The notes below the pieces were generated by a model. The model saw nothing but the letters and a program-made list of their open reading frames with translations, made no database searches and had not been told where the DNA came from. This document shows, piece by piece, positions 46,104 to 59,375 of a DNA stretch of 64,000 nt (positions are counted from its first letter, which is position 1; every line of letters starts with the position of its first letter). The position numbers and the translations under genes were made by a program. The DNA lies in the NCBI RefSeq assembly GCF_004770475.1, contig NZ_RQHK01000002.1, positions 474,001 through 538,000 of the forward strand, read 5' to 3'. The DNA comes from Leptospira mtsangambouensis (GTDB lineage: Bacteria > Spirochaetota > Leptospiria > Leptospirales > Leptospiraceae).

Positions 46104-47419
46104 TACCAAGTATTAGAAATATTACTCAAGTCAAAGAAGGTCTTTCGTTTGATGACAATCCAAACAAGGGATACAAACGAGAGGCCAATGAGTGGGATGG
46201 CAAAAATTTCAATATTAGGAATATTGGAATAAACTAAAGCCGCCACAAAAGCAAAGATAAACAATACGTTCCTTACCACTTCCGTTCTTCTTGACCATCG
46301 TTTCATCTCCATGGTTCGATCAATCGAAAACAAACTAAAGATGATCACAACAGATAAAATTCCAAGAGTCACCATGTCTTTTTCCAAATTGATTTTGGCA
46401 ACTTTCCAAATCACAAGACCCACAGCCATAAGAACTGCGGCTTGGAGTGCTACATAGATCATCACACCCATGGGAGGTTTGGGATCATATTTTAGAATTT
46501 TTGTTGGCTCTGGAGCTTCGTCGCCACTTGTAATGAGATAATTCGGTTTCCAACCTGGAGGTCCAAAGATGGTTTTAAAAACATCACCAAAAGATTTACA
46601 CTCCAGAATTTGAAAAAACATATCCTTGAACACGTGTAAGTTGACCGTGATGGGATTGAAGGAATTAACTGGTTTTGTCAAACCATAGATTGGTTCTTCC
46701 GTTTCCCATTCAAAGGATTTAAACATCCGATCCCAAATGATAAAGATACCACCGTGGTTACGGTCGATGTATTTTTTTTGCACCCCGTGGTGGACTCTAT
46801 GGTTGGACGGTGTCACCATAAACTCTTCTAAAAATCCTAGTTTGCCCACAAAACGAGTATGAACCACAAACTGATACACTTTTAGAATTCTATGGCTGAG
46901 TAAAAACATCTCCCAAGGAATTCCAAGAAGGGCCATTGATAGAAAATAAATATATTCGAAAATTCTTTGTAATCCATTTCCACGAAACGCTACAGATAAA
47001 TTCATTTCTTGTGTGGAGTGGTGGGTGACATGTGTGGCCCAAAACAAATTGATTTCGTGGCAATGTCTATGGAACCAGTAATATACGAAATCAGCAAAAA
47101 CAACAGCAAAAGCCCAAGCACCAAGAGCCGGCCAGTTGACTGAAAAACTAGGGGAGAATTGAAACGGACTTTCCAAAGGAAAAAAATGGTAACCTAAGGC
47201 AGAGAGCGAAAAATTGGTCTCTACTTTGTCGTAAACATAGAGAGCTCCAAGTAGGATGACCACTCCAATCAATGCGAAGATCACACCTGTGCTCACATCG
47301 GCAATGAGAACGTTTAACCGGTAGTATTGTTTGCCTTTGATGTAGGAAACAAAGATTTCGATTCCTATCAGTGCGACCATGACGATAAAGGCATATTCCA
47401 TAAAGGCGTCGCTATTCAT
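46100..47419 (-). CDS. Sterol desaturase/fatty acid hydroxylase family membrane protein
   Basis: 439 residues. The eight-histidine diiron signature appears as WFHRHCHE, ATHVTHHS and NHRVHHG, spaced among membrane helices. The 150-residue C-terminal extension has about four more transmembrane segments. Relatives in bacteria hydroxylate or desaturate lipid chains, or act on ether lipids (alkylglycerol monooxygenase-like). The substrate is not evident. It is a single-gene unit on the minus strand, divergent from rlmN with about 210 bases between. Confidence 0.85.
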   Translation of the reverse strand: MNSDAFMEYAFIVMVALIGIEIFVSYIKGKQYYRLNVLIADVSTGVIFALIGVVILLGALYVYDKVETNFSLSALGYHFFPLESPFQFSPSFSVNWPALGAWAFAVVFADFVYYWFHRHCHEINLFWATHVTHHSTQEMNLSVAFRGNGLQRIFEYIYFLSMALLGIPWEMFLLSHRILKVYQFVVHTRFVGKLGFLEEFMVTPSNHRVHHGVQKKYIDRNHGGIFIIWDRMFKSFEWETEEPIYGLTKPVNSFNPITVNLHVFKDMFFQILECKSFGDVFKTIFGPPGWKPNYLITSGDEAPEPTKILKYDPKPPMGVMIYVALQAAVLMAVGLVIWKVAKINLEKDMVTLGILSVVIIFSLFSIDRTMEMKRWSRRTEVVRNVLFIFAFVAALVYSNIPNIEIFAIPLIGLSFVSLVWIVIKRKTFFDLSNISNTWY

Positions 47420-47633
47420 TCGTAAATTTCCCTCACTAGATACTAGGCTTTTGAATCAGTGTGTGTAAGTCAATGTCCATTTGACCGAACCATTTTTCGA
47501 ACAGGTTTCTTTTAAATTTCAAATTCGACTTGTTTCAGGAAAGAAACTAAGGTAAGTCTAAAAGAATTGCCGGAAATCCTTGTCCCGTCGGGGGGCAACG
47601 AAAAGATTGGCTAAAGGTGGATGTTCCAAACAA

Positions 47634-48692
47634 ATGAAAGAGGAAATACCAGTTCTCAAAGGCAAAACCAAAAAAGAACTAGAAGAGATCTGTGTTTCTT
47701 TGGGTTTGGAAAAATATCGTGCCGCCCAAATTTATACAGGCATTTATAAGAATCGTTACACGAATTTGGATCAGTTTACTACCTTATCCAAAGATGTCCG
47801 TGAAAAACTAAAACAACATACTTCCTTTCCTGAAATTGAACCGGGTCGAGACCTTGCTTCCAAAGAAGATGGGACTCGGAAATTCACTTTTTATGTAGGT
47901 GAAAACAAAGAAATCGAAGCAGTTTGGATTCCCTCCGGTGATGGGGGACGAAAGACCATCTGCATCTCTTCCCAAATTGGTTGTACACTCAATTGTAAAT
48001 TCTGTGCAACAGGACTTTTGGAATACAAGGGTAATCTCCATACTTGGCAAATCCTAGATCAAGTTTTGCAAGTGGAACGACTTGTTGGCGACCGTGCCAC
48101 CAATATCGTTTTTATGGGAATGGGGGAACCCATGCACAATTATTTTTCTGTGATGAAAGCTGCCCATATCCTCCGAGACCAAGAGGGATTTGGCCTTGGA
48201 GCACTTCGAATTACCATTTCCACAGCCGGTGTCACCACAGGGATCAATCGGTTTATTGAAAACAAAGAACCTTTCAATTTTGCGATTTCTCTCAACCATC
48301 CAAATCCTAACTCACGTTCATCTGTCATGGATGTAAACGACAAACATCCGTTAGAGAAACTAATAGAATCAGCAAAACGATTCACTAAGGAACTTGACCG
48401 GGCCATTACCTTTGAATATGTTATGATCCCGGAAGTGAATATGGGCCGTGACAATGCAGAACGACTCGCCAAAATTTCTCGTTCTGTGAACAAATGCAAA
48501 ATCAATGTCATCCCTCTCAATACTGATTTTACTGGATGGCGTAGACCCACAGATGATGAAGTCAAAGACTTTGTCACCCATCTCAAAGCTAAAACAACAG
48601 CTCCCATCCTCAACCGCAGAAGTCCTGGTCGGGACATCAATGGCGCTTGTGGAATGTTAGCGTTAAAAGGAATAAGAAGTGAAACAAGGTAA
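47634..48692 (+). CDS. rlmN: Dual-specificity RNA methyltransferase RlmN
   Basis: A radical SAM enzyme that methylates C2 of A2503 in 23S rRNA and A37 of some tRNAs. 352 residues from the ATG at 47634 ([11 protein letters not shown]). The cluster motif [11 protein letters not shown] is central, with [25 protein letters not shown] and the C-terminal catalytic cysteine in NGACGML. The Shine-Dalgarno is not ideal: AAAGGTGG is 13 bases upstream, and upstream TTG codons are open to 47580. Overlaps the next gene's GTG. Confidence 0.93.
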   Translation: MKEEIPVLKGKTKKELEEICVSLGLEKYRAAQIYTGIYKNRYTNLDQFTTLSKDVREKLKQHTSFPEIEPGRDLASKEDGTRKFTFYVGENKEIEAVWIPSGDGGRKTICISSQIGCTLNCKFCATGLLEYKGNLHTWQILDQVLQVERLVGDRATNIVFMGMGEPMHNYFSVMKAAHILRDQEGFGLGALRITISTAGVTTGINRFIENKEPFNFAISLNHPNPNSRSSVMDVNDKHPLEKLIESAKRFTKELDRAITFEYVMIPEVNMGRDNAERLAKISRSVNKCKINVIPLNTDFTGWRRPTDDEVKDFVTHLKAKTTAPILNRRSPGRDINGACGMLALKGIRSETR

Positions 48693-48963
48693 TTGGATTT
48701 TAACTTTTGCGTTGGTCCTATTGGTAACAAACTGCCAAGATATTGTCGAAAAAAAATGCCAAGCGGCTTGTGAAGTTTTTATCTCTTGTACAGAAGAAGA
48801 ACTAAAACTCACTTTGGCTCCTGATGTGAAACGCACAGGTAGGATCCAATGTATGGACGGATGCACCACTCATAATAGCGATATTTTGCAATGTTATGAC
48901 CAAGAACCCAATTCCTGTAAAGGATTTGGACAATGCCTAATCCAAATTGGTACCCTAGAATGA
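48679..48963 (+). CDS. Small cysteine-rich lipoprotein
   Basis: 94 residues from a GTG at 48679, with AAAAGGAATAAGAA before it; it overlaps rlmN by 14 bases. Signal peptide [12 protein letters not shown] gives a lipobox. The mature part has eight further cysteines, including CQAAC and CMDGC (paired C-x3-C on helices), then single cysteines in ILQC, NSC and GQC. The pattern suggests a disulfide-braced helical hairpin. No function known. The 3' end overlaps the glycosyltransferase gene. Confidence 0.7.
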   Translation: MKQGNWILTFALVLLVTNCQDIVEKKCQAACEVFISCTEEELKLTLAPDVKRTGRIQCMDGCTTHNSDILQCYDQEPNSCKGFGQCLIQIGTLE

Positions 48964-50666
48964 AAGAAACACTTAACACATCCGAAAGAATTTTTTATCG
49001 AATTTTACTGCTCCTGGCAGCCCTTCCTGTTTTGTTCACTCTGCCTTTGGATGTGATTGACATTGATAGTTCGCAGTATGCAAGTATTAGTCGTGAACTC
49101 GTGTTATCTGGAGATTTTTTTACTTTATTTGACAATGGTAGAAGATACTTAGATAAACCGATCTTAACCTTTTGGACGATTGCTAGCTCTTTTTCTCTTT
49201 TCGGAATCAGTAATATTGCCTTCCGAATTCCAGCTATTTTACTCAGTTTACTTTCTGTTTATTCCATTTATCGCATCACTATTTTAACCGGTGGAAAAGA
49301 AAGACAAGGTTACTTGGCTTCTTTCGCTTATCTTTTGGCACCAGGATTTTATGCGATGGTTGTGGATCCAAAAATTGATGTGTATCTCACCGCCTACTTG
49401 GTGTTTACATATCATTTTTATTATTTAGGAAGAAAAAAGAATCCAAACTATTTTTACTTAATGTATCTCATGATGTCTATGGGATTTATCACCAAAGGTC
49501 CCATTTCTGTGGTCATTCCTGCTTTGTCTATTGGTGGGGATATTTTATTCCGAAGAGATTGGAAGTTACTTCTTTCGATGCGAGTGCCAACGGGAATTCT
49601 CGTTCTTGCATCTCTCCCTGCTTTTTGGTGTGTTCTATTATACAAAAGTTTTAATTCCTATGGACCATCTTTCTTTTTGTGGATCCAATCCTTTGGTCGT
49701 TTCTACAAAGAAATGTATGATGTGAAGTTCGATCCATTTTACTTTTATAAATCTTTTTCATGGGCCTTCTTTAGTGGAGTGGTGCCTATGATCATCTATA
49801 TCGCATTTCGCACTTACAATTATATCAAATCCCTTGGATGGAAAGAAATCCTTCGGAAAATCCGTTCGAATGAATACAAAGACATCGACTTTGTGATTCC
49901 GTTTTGGGTATTCCTCTTTTTATTTTTGATTTCTTTTTCTAGGTTTCCGCTCCCTCAATACACGTATTGGGTGCTTCCAGGGGCTGCTCTTTATTTTGGA
50001 AAGATAGCCGAAGAAAGTTTATTCCGTTCGAGTGTAGAAAGACTTCGTCCATCTTTTCTCATTGCAGGTCTTGTTTATCTCGTGGGGTATTTTCTCATTC
50101 CGGTTTTTGTGGCAGATGTAGGCATTGTGTACTATGTATTCGGTGCCATTGGAATTTTACTGATTTTGTTACTCGCCCAACTCATTCCTTTGGAAGTGCT
50201 TGTCACACTCGTTGGTGCCACTTTGTTTTTTAGCTCCATTAGTTTGCAATTCTATCCTCTTCTCACAAGTTACCAACCAGCAAAAGAGTTTGGTGCCAAA
50301 ATCAAAGAACTGGAACCAAACGAACCGGTTGTGTATACATTTTGGTTGTCCAATTCCAAAAGGTCTTACGGGTTTTATGCAGAGAGAAACTTCCGCAATG
50401 TCTATGATAAAGACAAATTGGACCGACTTTGGTCGGAAAAACCAGAAAGGCTTCTCATCCTGCCTTCGGAAAAACTAAGCCAATTAGAAGAATTTGCCGG
50501 AAAAGAATATCGGATCGAGCCGGTTCTGGAACGGGAATCCTTCAAAGTGGCCACTCCCACGGTCGCTTTTTTGAAAAAAGAGACAAGGGGCCTTGTCACA
50601 AAGAAAATTTCTTTGGTTTGGCTAAAAAAAATTCAGGGGAAATCTTCTAAAAATTCGAAAGTATAA
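48933..50666 (+). CDS. GT-C (ArnT/PMT-like) glycosyltransferase
   Basis: 577 residues with about 11 to 13 transmembrane helices. The first periplasmic loop VIDIDSSQYASISRELV carries the acidic motif of GT39/GT83-type enzymes, which use polyprenyl-phosphate sugars, and RRYLDKPILTFW follows as in ArnT-like proteins. The C-terminal 100 residues are a soluble domain. Start at 48933 has AAAGGATTTGGAC before it; the ATG at 48960 overlapping the previous stop is an alternative. Acceptor (lipid A, protein or other glycan) unknown. Confidence 0.82.
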   Translation: MPNPNWYPRMKETLNTSERIFYRILLLLAALPVLFTLPLDVIDIDSSQYASISRELVLSGDFFTLFDNGRRYLDKPILTFWTIASSFSLFGISNIAFRIPAILLSLLSVYSIYRITILTGGKERQGYLASFAYLLAPGFYAMVVDPKIDVYLTAYLVFTYHFYYLGRKKNPNYFYLMYLMMSMGFITKGPISVVIPALSIGGDILFRRDWKLLLSMRVPTGILVLASLPAFWCVLLYKSFNSYGPSFFLWIQSFGRFYKEMYDVKFDPFYFYKSFSWAFFSGVVPMIIYIAFRTYNYIKSLGWKEILRKIRSNEYKDIDFVIPFWVFLFLFLISFSRFPLPQYTYWVLPGAALYFGKIAEESLFRSSVERLRPSFLIAGLVYLVGYFLIPVFVADVGIVYYVFGAIGILLILLLAQLIPLEVLVTLVGATLFFSSISLQFYPLLTSYQPAKEFGAKIKELEPNEPVVYTFWLSNSKRSYGFYAERNFRNVYDKDKLDRLWSEKPERLLILPSEKLSQLEEFAGKEYRIEPVLERESFKVATPTVAFLKKETRGLVTKKISLVWLKKIQGKSSKNSKV

Positions 50667-50697
50667 CTAGGCTAAATTGTGTAAGTCTGGTTTTTAG

Positions 50698-50733
50698 GGC
50701 CCTTCGATGTCAGAATCAGGGCCTTTTTTTTTT
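50698..50733 (+). terminator. Rho-independent terminator after the glycosyltransferase gene
   Basis: GGCCCT (50698-50703) pairs with AGGGCC (50718-50723), followed by ten T. It closes the rlmN-lipoprotein-glycosyltransferase unit. The remaining 160 bases to the chemoreceptor gene show no further clear element. Confidence 0.85.
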
Positions 50734-50893
50734 TGCCCTTTTGTGCCACCAAAACATCCGTTGCGGACTCATCCTAACTGAACATTGTTTTCAAGCGAAA
50801 CAAAAAAGAAGCTTGTCAGTTTGGAAATTAATTTCAATAAATCCTTCGTTTCCCTCTTAAAAATTTCACCAAAACACGTCACATACAGGGTAT

Positions 50894-52894
50894 ATGAAGA
50901 GTTTAAAATACATTCTTGGTCTCTATACATTTCTTTCCATTTTAGTTTTATCCACTGTTGTATCGGCTCTCATTTTGTATTTGAATTGGGGACTTCTTCT
51001 GAAAGTTTACCGAGGAGAAATGGAAAACGCTGGCAAAAGTGCTGGGGCTGAACTTTCCAATTATTATAAATCGCAACTTCGCATTGCTGGCCTTCTATCC
51101 AAACAAAGAGAAATCAAAGAATCCTTCCAATCGGGAAAATCAAAATTTGCAACAGACCTTCTTGTTGGCTTTATGCAAGAGGCAAATGGAGAATACGAAA
51201 ATATCTTTTTATCGGAGCCCATCCAGAACGCTAAAATCTTTGCAGCGGGGATTCCTCGGTCCATTGGATACCAATTGGAAGAATCCAAAACCGGGGACCA
51301 CGTTGTTGTGGCTCTCAAAAAACAATATTTGATTGGTTCTGTCCAAGAATCACCTATCACTGGTTTGCCGGTAAGTCTTGTTTCTTTTCCCATCGAAGAC
51401 AATGGAAAACTGATAGGCATTCTTTGGATCGCATTAAACTTAGAACTCGTTTCGAAACGAATGGGTGAGGGGATCCATGTCGGTGCTAACGGATATATCA
51501 CTGCCATCACCACCAAAGGGGTTGTGTTTGCTGGTCCTGATAAATCTAAAATTCTAAAACTAGACCTAAGTAAAATTCCAGAAGGTCGCCCCATTTTAGA
51601 AGCCAAAGACGGAGCATATTTCGAGTATACGGAAAATGGAAAGGACTATGCCTTTCTCATCAAACGATTAGAGGAATGGAATACCATCATCGGAGTGGTT
51701 CTTCCCAAATCCGATATGAATTCAGGATTCATCCAAGTGGCCATTTTTGCCGTAGTCGTTGTGGTATTGATTACAGCTCTTGTGGTTTTGGGAGTGTTTC
51801 GGTTTCTCAAAAAACGTCTTTTGCCTTTGGAAAACTCTGTTGTCATTTTGGACCAAATGGCAAAGGGAGATTTAACCGAGTCATTTACTCTCACCAACCA
51901 CGATGAGATTGGCAGAATGAATTTAGCTTTAGATGGTTTTGTCAAAAGCATTCGAAATTCTCTAGGAGAAATCCAAACAGTTGCAGAAGAGATTGCTTCT
52001 TCTGCTGAAGGTTTACGTGATTCCTCTTCTAGTTTTTCAGATATGGCCCAAGGGACAGCAGCATCTGCTGAAGAAATTTCAGCCACCACAGAAGAAGTCG
52101 CGGCCAGTATGGAAACAACCGCATCCTCCACGGCCAAACAACATAACAATATCATCGAATTCAATGAAAAGATTTTAGAATTATCCCAAGGTGCCATCCA
52201 AATTGAAAAGGATACCAAAGCAGCCCTAGCCAATACTGAAAACATAACCAAACAAGCCAAACTAGGTGGGGAATCACTCAACCAGATGAAGGAAGTGATT
52301 AATGTCATTTTGGAATCTTCCTCTGAAATGAAAGAAGTGATTGGAATCATTGATGAAATTTCGGACCAGACAAGTTTACTCGCACTGAATGCTGCGATTG
52401 AAGCGGCAAGAGCCGGAGAGGCGGGCCGTGGCTTTGCCATTGTGGCCGAGGAGATTTCCAAACTTTCCGACAAAACGGCTCATTCCATCCAGGCCATCGA
52501 GGACATGATTGGAAAAAATAGCAAAGAATTGGAAGAGGGAGCCAAAGGGATTCGTTCTTCGGTGGATCTACTCAACCTCATCATCAGAGACATTGCCGAA
52601 GTGGAAAGTGTGATGAAACGGCTATCAGAAGCCACCAAATCCCAATTGAACTATAACCAGGAAGTGGATGCAAGGTCTAGCGAAGTGGGAAGGGAGTCCG
52701 AAGCCATTCGCGGGGCCATAGAAGAACAGAAACGAGCCATCGAACAAATCTCTCAGTCTGTGATTGGGATCAATAATGAAACCATGCACATCGCAACAGG
52801 ATCGGACCAAGTGGCATCTTCCTCACAAAAACTCTCCCATGCGGCAGATACCCTTCGAGCCGTTACAAAACGGTTTACCATCGCAAAAAACTAA
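50894..52894 (+). CDS. Methyl-accepting chemotaxis protein
   Basis: 666 residues. N-terminal transmembrane helix (about 8-30), a periplasmic dCache-like sensor (about 35-275, with VGANGYITAITTKGVVFAGP), a second helix (about 280-305), a HAMP domain, and a long cytoplasmic signalling coil. The hairpin tip EISDQTSLLALNAAIEAARAGEAGRGFAIVAEE is present, in which the E and R contacts to CheA/CheW are kept. No CheR/CheB-binding pentapeptide at the C-terminus (ends RFTIAKN). Ligand unknown. Monocistronic between two terminators. Confidence 0.95.
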   Translation: MKSLKYILGLYTFLSILVLSTVVSALILYLNWGLLLKVYRGEMENAGKSAGAELSNYYKSQLRIAGLLSKQREIKESFQSGKSKFATDLLVGFMQEANGEYENIFLSEPIQNAKIFAAGIPRSIGYQLEESKTGDHVVVALKKQYLIGSVQESPITGLPVSLVSFPIEDNGKLIGILWIALNLELVSKRMGEGIHVGANGYITAITTKGVVFAGPDKSKILKLDLSKIPEGRPILEAKDGAYFEYTENGKDYAFLIKRLEEWNTIIGVVLPKSDMNSGFIQVAIFAVVVVVLITALVVLGVFRFLKKRLLPLENSVVILDQMAKGDLTESFTLTNHDEIGRMNLALDGFVKSIRNSLGEIQTVAEEIASSAEGLRDSSSSFSDMAQGTAASAEEISATTEEVAASMETTASSTAKQHNNIIEFNEKILELSQGAIQIEKDTKAALANTENITKQAKLGGESLNQMKEVINVILESSSEMKEVIGIIDEISDQTSLLALNAAIEAARAGEAGRGFAIVAEEISKLSDKTAHSIQAIEDMIGKNSKELEEGAKGIRSSVDLLNLIIRDIAEVESVMKRLSEATKSQLNYNQEVDARSSEVGRESEAIRGAIEEQKRAIEQISQSVIGINNETMHIATGSDQVASSSQKLSHAADTLRAVTKRFTIAKN

Positions 52895-52931
52895 AGGACT
52901 TCTACAAGAACCGCCTTTCCCCAGTCTAAGG

Positions 52932-52957
52932 CCGATCCCCAAGGGATTGGTTTTTTT
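52932..52957 (+). terminator. Rho-independent terminator after the chemoreceptor gene
   Basis: CCGATCCC (52932-52939), loop CAA, GGGATTGG (52943-52950), seven T: eight pairs with one G-U. It separates the chemoreceptor from the Alternative Complex III operon. The next 198 bases to actA are AT-rich and should hold the operon promoter, but no clear -35/-10 pair was found. Confidence 0.85.
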
Positions 52958-53155
52958 CTTTAAAAGATAACAAATGTTTGCTGGTATTTTGCTAATTAAT
53001 TGAGACTCGGTTTCAATAAAGAAAGTTCGTGAAAAATTTCCCATTATGTCTCTTTTCATGTTTTTTCGCATCCAAAACCCTTACATACTTGCTTTTTTTC
53101 TGATTTTACCTTTCCTTGTCAGAAGACAGTGTAAACGGATTCAGGAAATCTGCGA

Positions 53156-53668
53156 ATGAATATAAAAATACTCAAGATCTCTGTGCCTATCGTTGCAATT
53201 GCAGCACTAGCATATTTGATTTTTTCACCTAGCCGTTATGTGGGCTATTCACCCGACCAGCCCATCCCCTTCAACCATAAGATACATGCCGGCGATAACA
53301 AAATCGACTGTAAGTATTGCCATACTGGTGTTGAAAATTCGGCCCATGCCACAGTTCCCCCAAGTTCCACTTGTATGAACTGCCATGGAGCAGGTAACGT
53401 AGCGGGCAACCAAGAACATGTTAAATGGCTTAAAGAACAATACGATAGCAATACTCCGGTATCCTGGGTAAAGGTTCATGACCAACCAGACTTCGTATAC
53501 TTTAACCATTCACGACACGTACAACGCGGTGTTGATTGTTCCACATGCCACGGTAACATGGCAGAGATGGTAAAGGTTAGACAGTCCAAGTCCCTCAACA
53601 TGGGATTTTGTGTCGATTGCCATAGAGAGAACAATGCTCCTAACGATTGTTCTACGTGCCACAGATAA
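53156..53668 (+). CDS. actA: Alternative Complex III subunit ActA, pentahaem cytochrome c
   Basis: 170 residues with an N-terminal membrane anchor (about 7-23) and five CxxCH haem sites: CKYCH (52-56), CMNCH (73-77), CSTCH, CVDCH and CSTCH at the C-terminus. Extra histidines such as FNHKIHAG and FNHSRHVQRG can serve as distal ligands. In this complex ActA passes electrons from the quinol-oxidising core to the acceptor. First gene of a six-subunit operon followed 21 bases on by actB. Confidence 0.93.
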   Translation: MNIKILKISVPIVAIAALAYLIFSPSRYVGYSPDQPIPFNHKIHAGDNKIDCKYCHTGVENSAHATVPPSSTCMNCHGAGNVAGNQEHVKWLKEQYDSNTPVSWVKVHDQPDFVYFNHSRHVQRGVDCSTCHGNMAEMVKVRQSKSLNMGFCVDCHRENNAPNDCSTCHR

Positions 53669-53689
53669 TCGGGAGACAAGTAATAATTT

Positions 53690-56821
<3,132 letters not shown>

Positions 56822-56841
56822 CAGGGGAGAACACAAAGGGA

Positions 56842-58215
56842 ATGTCATTAGCACAAGCAGTTCGAGATAAATTAGATATCCCCGACCTGGTAACAGGCGG
56901 GAAGTCGCTTAAAGATGTAACCGTTGATATCGCAAAACCAAACGAAGATTTCCCTACCAAACTTTGGTGGAATACCTTTCTTTTGGTACTTACGATCACC
57001 CTGATCGACGTAGCCATCATCGGTTATTTGTTTTATGAAGGTCTTTACCTACTCGGGATCAATAACCCGGTAGGTTGGGGATTTTTCGTAGTCAACTTCG
57101 TATTTTGGATCGGTATCGGTCACGCAGGAACTTTGATTTCTGCGGTTCTATTTCTCTTCCGTCAAGGTTGGAGAACAGGGATTAACCGAGCTGCAGAAGC
57201 GATGACCATCTTTGCCGTACTTGTTGCGGCATCGAACCTCATCCTTCACGTAGGTCGTCCTTGGCTCGGATTTTGGTTGTTTCCTTATCCAAACGAAAGA
57301 GGTCCACTTTGGGTGAACTTCCGTTCCCCACTGATTTGGGATACGTTTGCGGTATCAACTTACCTTTCCATCTCCATGGTGTTCTGGTATTTAGGACTCA
57401 TTCCTGACCTTGCAACACTTCGTGACCGTGCGACAGAAACTTGGAGAAAGAACTTATATAACGTTCTTGCTTTCGGTTGGGTTGGATCGGCTAGATCTTG
57501 GTCTCATCTGGAAATCGTTTCCATGATTTTGGCAGCTCTTTCTACTCCACTCGTTCTTTCGGTTCACACCATTGTATCCTTCGACTTCGCTGTTTCCATT
57601 CTTCCAGGTTGGCACACGACCATCTTCCCTCCATACTTTGTTGCCGGTGCGATTTTCTCCGGATTTGCGATGGTGGTAACACTGATGGTCATTGCTCGTG
57701 AAGTATTCAATCTAAAAAACTACATTACGATGAAACACTTGGACAACATGAATAAAATCATGATGGTAACAGGTCTTATCGTAGGTCTTGCTTACGGAAC
57801 AGAATTCTTTATCGCTTGGTATTCTGGAAATGAATACGAAGTGTTCGCATTCTGGAACAGAGCCTTCGGTCCATACGGTTGGGCATACTTTATCATGATC
57901 TCTTGTAACGTATTGTCACCTCAAGTGTTCTGGTTCCGCAAACTCCGTTACAATATCCCTGTGATGTTTGTTGCCTCCCTTGTGGTAAACGTAGGTATGT
58001 GGTTCGAACGATTTGTGATCATGATGACTCTGAACCGAGACTTTTTACCATCCAGCTGGGCAATGTATACACCGACACTTTTCGACTACGCAATGTTAAT
58101 CGGAACTTTCGGTATCTTCTTTACTCTCTTCCTTCTCTGGTGCCGAATTATGCCAGTGATTGCGATTGCAGAAGTAAAAACAGTGATGCCACAGAAAGAA
58201 GGAGCACACCACTAG
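56842..58215 (+). CDS. actC: Alternative Complex III subunit ActC, NrfD/PsrC-like quinol-binding membrane protein
   Basis: 457 residues with about ten transmembrane helices. The family signature is visible: [45 protein letters not shown], and [20 protein letters not shown]. ActC and ActF are the two NrfD-type subunits, with quinol oxidation assigned to ActC-type proteins. It is 20 bases downstream of actB with AGGGGAG upstream. Confidence 0.93.
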   Translation: MSLAQAVRDKLDIPDLVTGGKSLKDVTVDIAKPNEDFPTKLWWNTFLLVLTITLIDVAIIGYLFYEGLYLLGINNPVGWGFFVVNFVFWIGIGHAGTLISAVLFLFRQGWRTGINRAAEAMTIFAVLVAASNLILHVGRPWLGFWLFPYPNERGPLWVNFRSPLIWDTFAVSTYLSISMVFWYLGLIPDLATLRDRATETWRKNLYNVLAFGWVGSARSWSHLEIVSMILAALSTPLVLSVHTIVSFDFAVSILPGWHTTIFPPYFVAGAIFSGFAMVVTLMVIAREVFNLKNYITMKHLDNMNKIMMVTGLIVGLAYGTEFFIAWYSGNEYEVFAFWNRAFGPYGWAYFIMISCNVLSPQVFWFRKLRYNIPVMFVASLVVNVGMWFERFVIMMTLNRDFLPSSWAMYTPTLFDYAMLIGTFGIFFTLFLLWCRIMPVIAIAEVKTVMPQKEGAHH

Positions 58216-58216
58216 T

Positions 58217-58783
58217 ATGTATCTTCCAAAATTAGAACAGTTTCACAAATACAAAGAAATGGATGAAGGAGTTCTCGGAATTTTCGAGACTCCCGAAGCA
58301 ATCATGCATGCGGCTGAAAAAGCCAAAGAAAAAGACTACAAAGGATTTGATTGTATCCTTCCTTATCCTGTTCACGGGATCGATGAAGCGATGGGAACTC
58401 CAAGATCAGGACTCCCTTGGATCACTTTCTTTGCTGGTATCTTTGGATGCACGATCGGGATTCTCTTCCAGTATCTCACTCATGCCTATGACTGGCCTCT
58501 CAATATCTCTGGAAAATCTCTCAATGCATGGTTTGCTTATGTGCCAATCATCTTTGAATTAACAGTATTTTCTGCAGGGATTTACACTGTAGCTGCCTTA
58601 TGTTTTTTAAGCGGTATTCCCAAAGCAACCCGACGAATCCTTCACCCGGATTTGACATCTCACAGATTCGGACTTTGGATTCCAAAATCTGCTAAAGGTT
58701 ATAACGAATCAGAAGTTGTTTCTTTCGTAAAAGGCCTTGGTGGATCGGAAGTAACCGTGGTAAAACCGGAGAACCAAAAATGA
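58217..58783 (+). CDS. actD: Alternative Complex III subunit ActD (DUF3341)
   Basis: 188 residues: an N-terminal soluble domain with GIFETPEAIMHAAEKAKEKDY and FDCILPYPVHGIDEAMG, then two transmembrane helices (near 68-90 and 110-132) and a soluble tail. This is the standard DUF3341 layout of ActD, a structural subunit of the complex. Starts one base after actC and overlaps actE in ATGA. Confidence 0.92.
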   Translation: MYLPKLEQFHKYKEMDEGVLGIFETPEAIMHAAEKAKEKDYKGFDCILPYPVHGIDEAMGTPRSGLPWITFFAGIFGCTIGILFQYLTHAYDWPLNISGKSLNAWFAYVPIIFELTVFSAGIYTVAALCFLSGIPKATRRILHPDLTSHRFGLWIPKSAKGYNESEVVSFVKGLGGSEVTVVKPENQK

Positions 58784-59367
58784 AACAAAACATCTTTAGA
58801 GTTTTAGCGCTAGCGGGACTCCTTGTTCTCGTGAATTGTGATTACAAAACTCCCGTTTATGAATACTTTCCTAGTATGTATGATTCTCCTGCGCGTGAGT
58901 CACAAGAAGCAGATTCTTTTGCAACCAATGGATCTGCTTCTCGGATTCCACCCAAAGGTGCGATTCCAATAGGATATTTTCCATACCCTTATGCAGCAGA
59001 AGCAACTCCTGACACACTTCCAGGGGCAGACAAAGGATTAAAAAATCCAATCGCCAAAGCAAACTTAGGTGATTTAATGATTGGTGAAAAACGTTACCAA
59101 ACCTACTGCACACCTTGCCACGGGGTAAGGGGTCTTGGGAATGGAACGGTTGTTGGACCTGCTCCAAGGTTCCAACAATCACCTCCTTCTGTTGTGTCTG
59201 ATAAAATCAAAGGTTGGTCTGATGGACAAATCTATCATATCATCACGATGGGTCGTGGTCTCATGGGAAGTTATGCTTACCAAATCGAACCAGAAGACAG
59301 ATGGAAGCTCATTGCTTACATCCGCAAACTTCAAGAACATGAAGTTCAAAATAAAAAGGCGAACTAG
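58780..59367 (+). CDS. actE: Alternative Complex III subunit ActE, monohaem cytochrome c lipoprotein
   Basis: 195 residues. Signal peptide VLALAGLLVLVNC with lipobox at VNC. One haem site, CTPCH at 110-114, with the methionine ligand probably in GRGLMGSYAYQIEPEDRW. ActE is a likely exit point for electrons to an oxidase or soluble cytochrome. The proline-rich N-terminal segment after the lipidated Cys is typical. Confidence 0.92.
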   Translation: MKQNIFRVLALAGLLVLVNCDYKTPVYEYFPSMYDSPARESQEADSFATNGSASRIPPKGAIPIGYFPYPYAAEATPDTLPGADKGLKNPIAKANLGDLMIGEKRYQTYCTPCHGVRGLGNGTVVGPAPRFQQSPPSVVSDKIKGWSDGQIYHIITMGRGLMGSYAYQIEPEDRWKLIAYIRKLQEHEVQNKKAN

Positions 59368-59375
59368 GGGAAATT

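Noticed and set aside
51646..52473. 275-codon antisense open frame inside the chemoreceptor gene
   Set aside because: Mirror of the conserved helical signalling domain; Ser/Ile/Ala-rich with no start signal.
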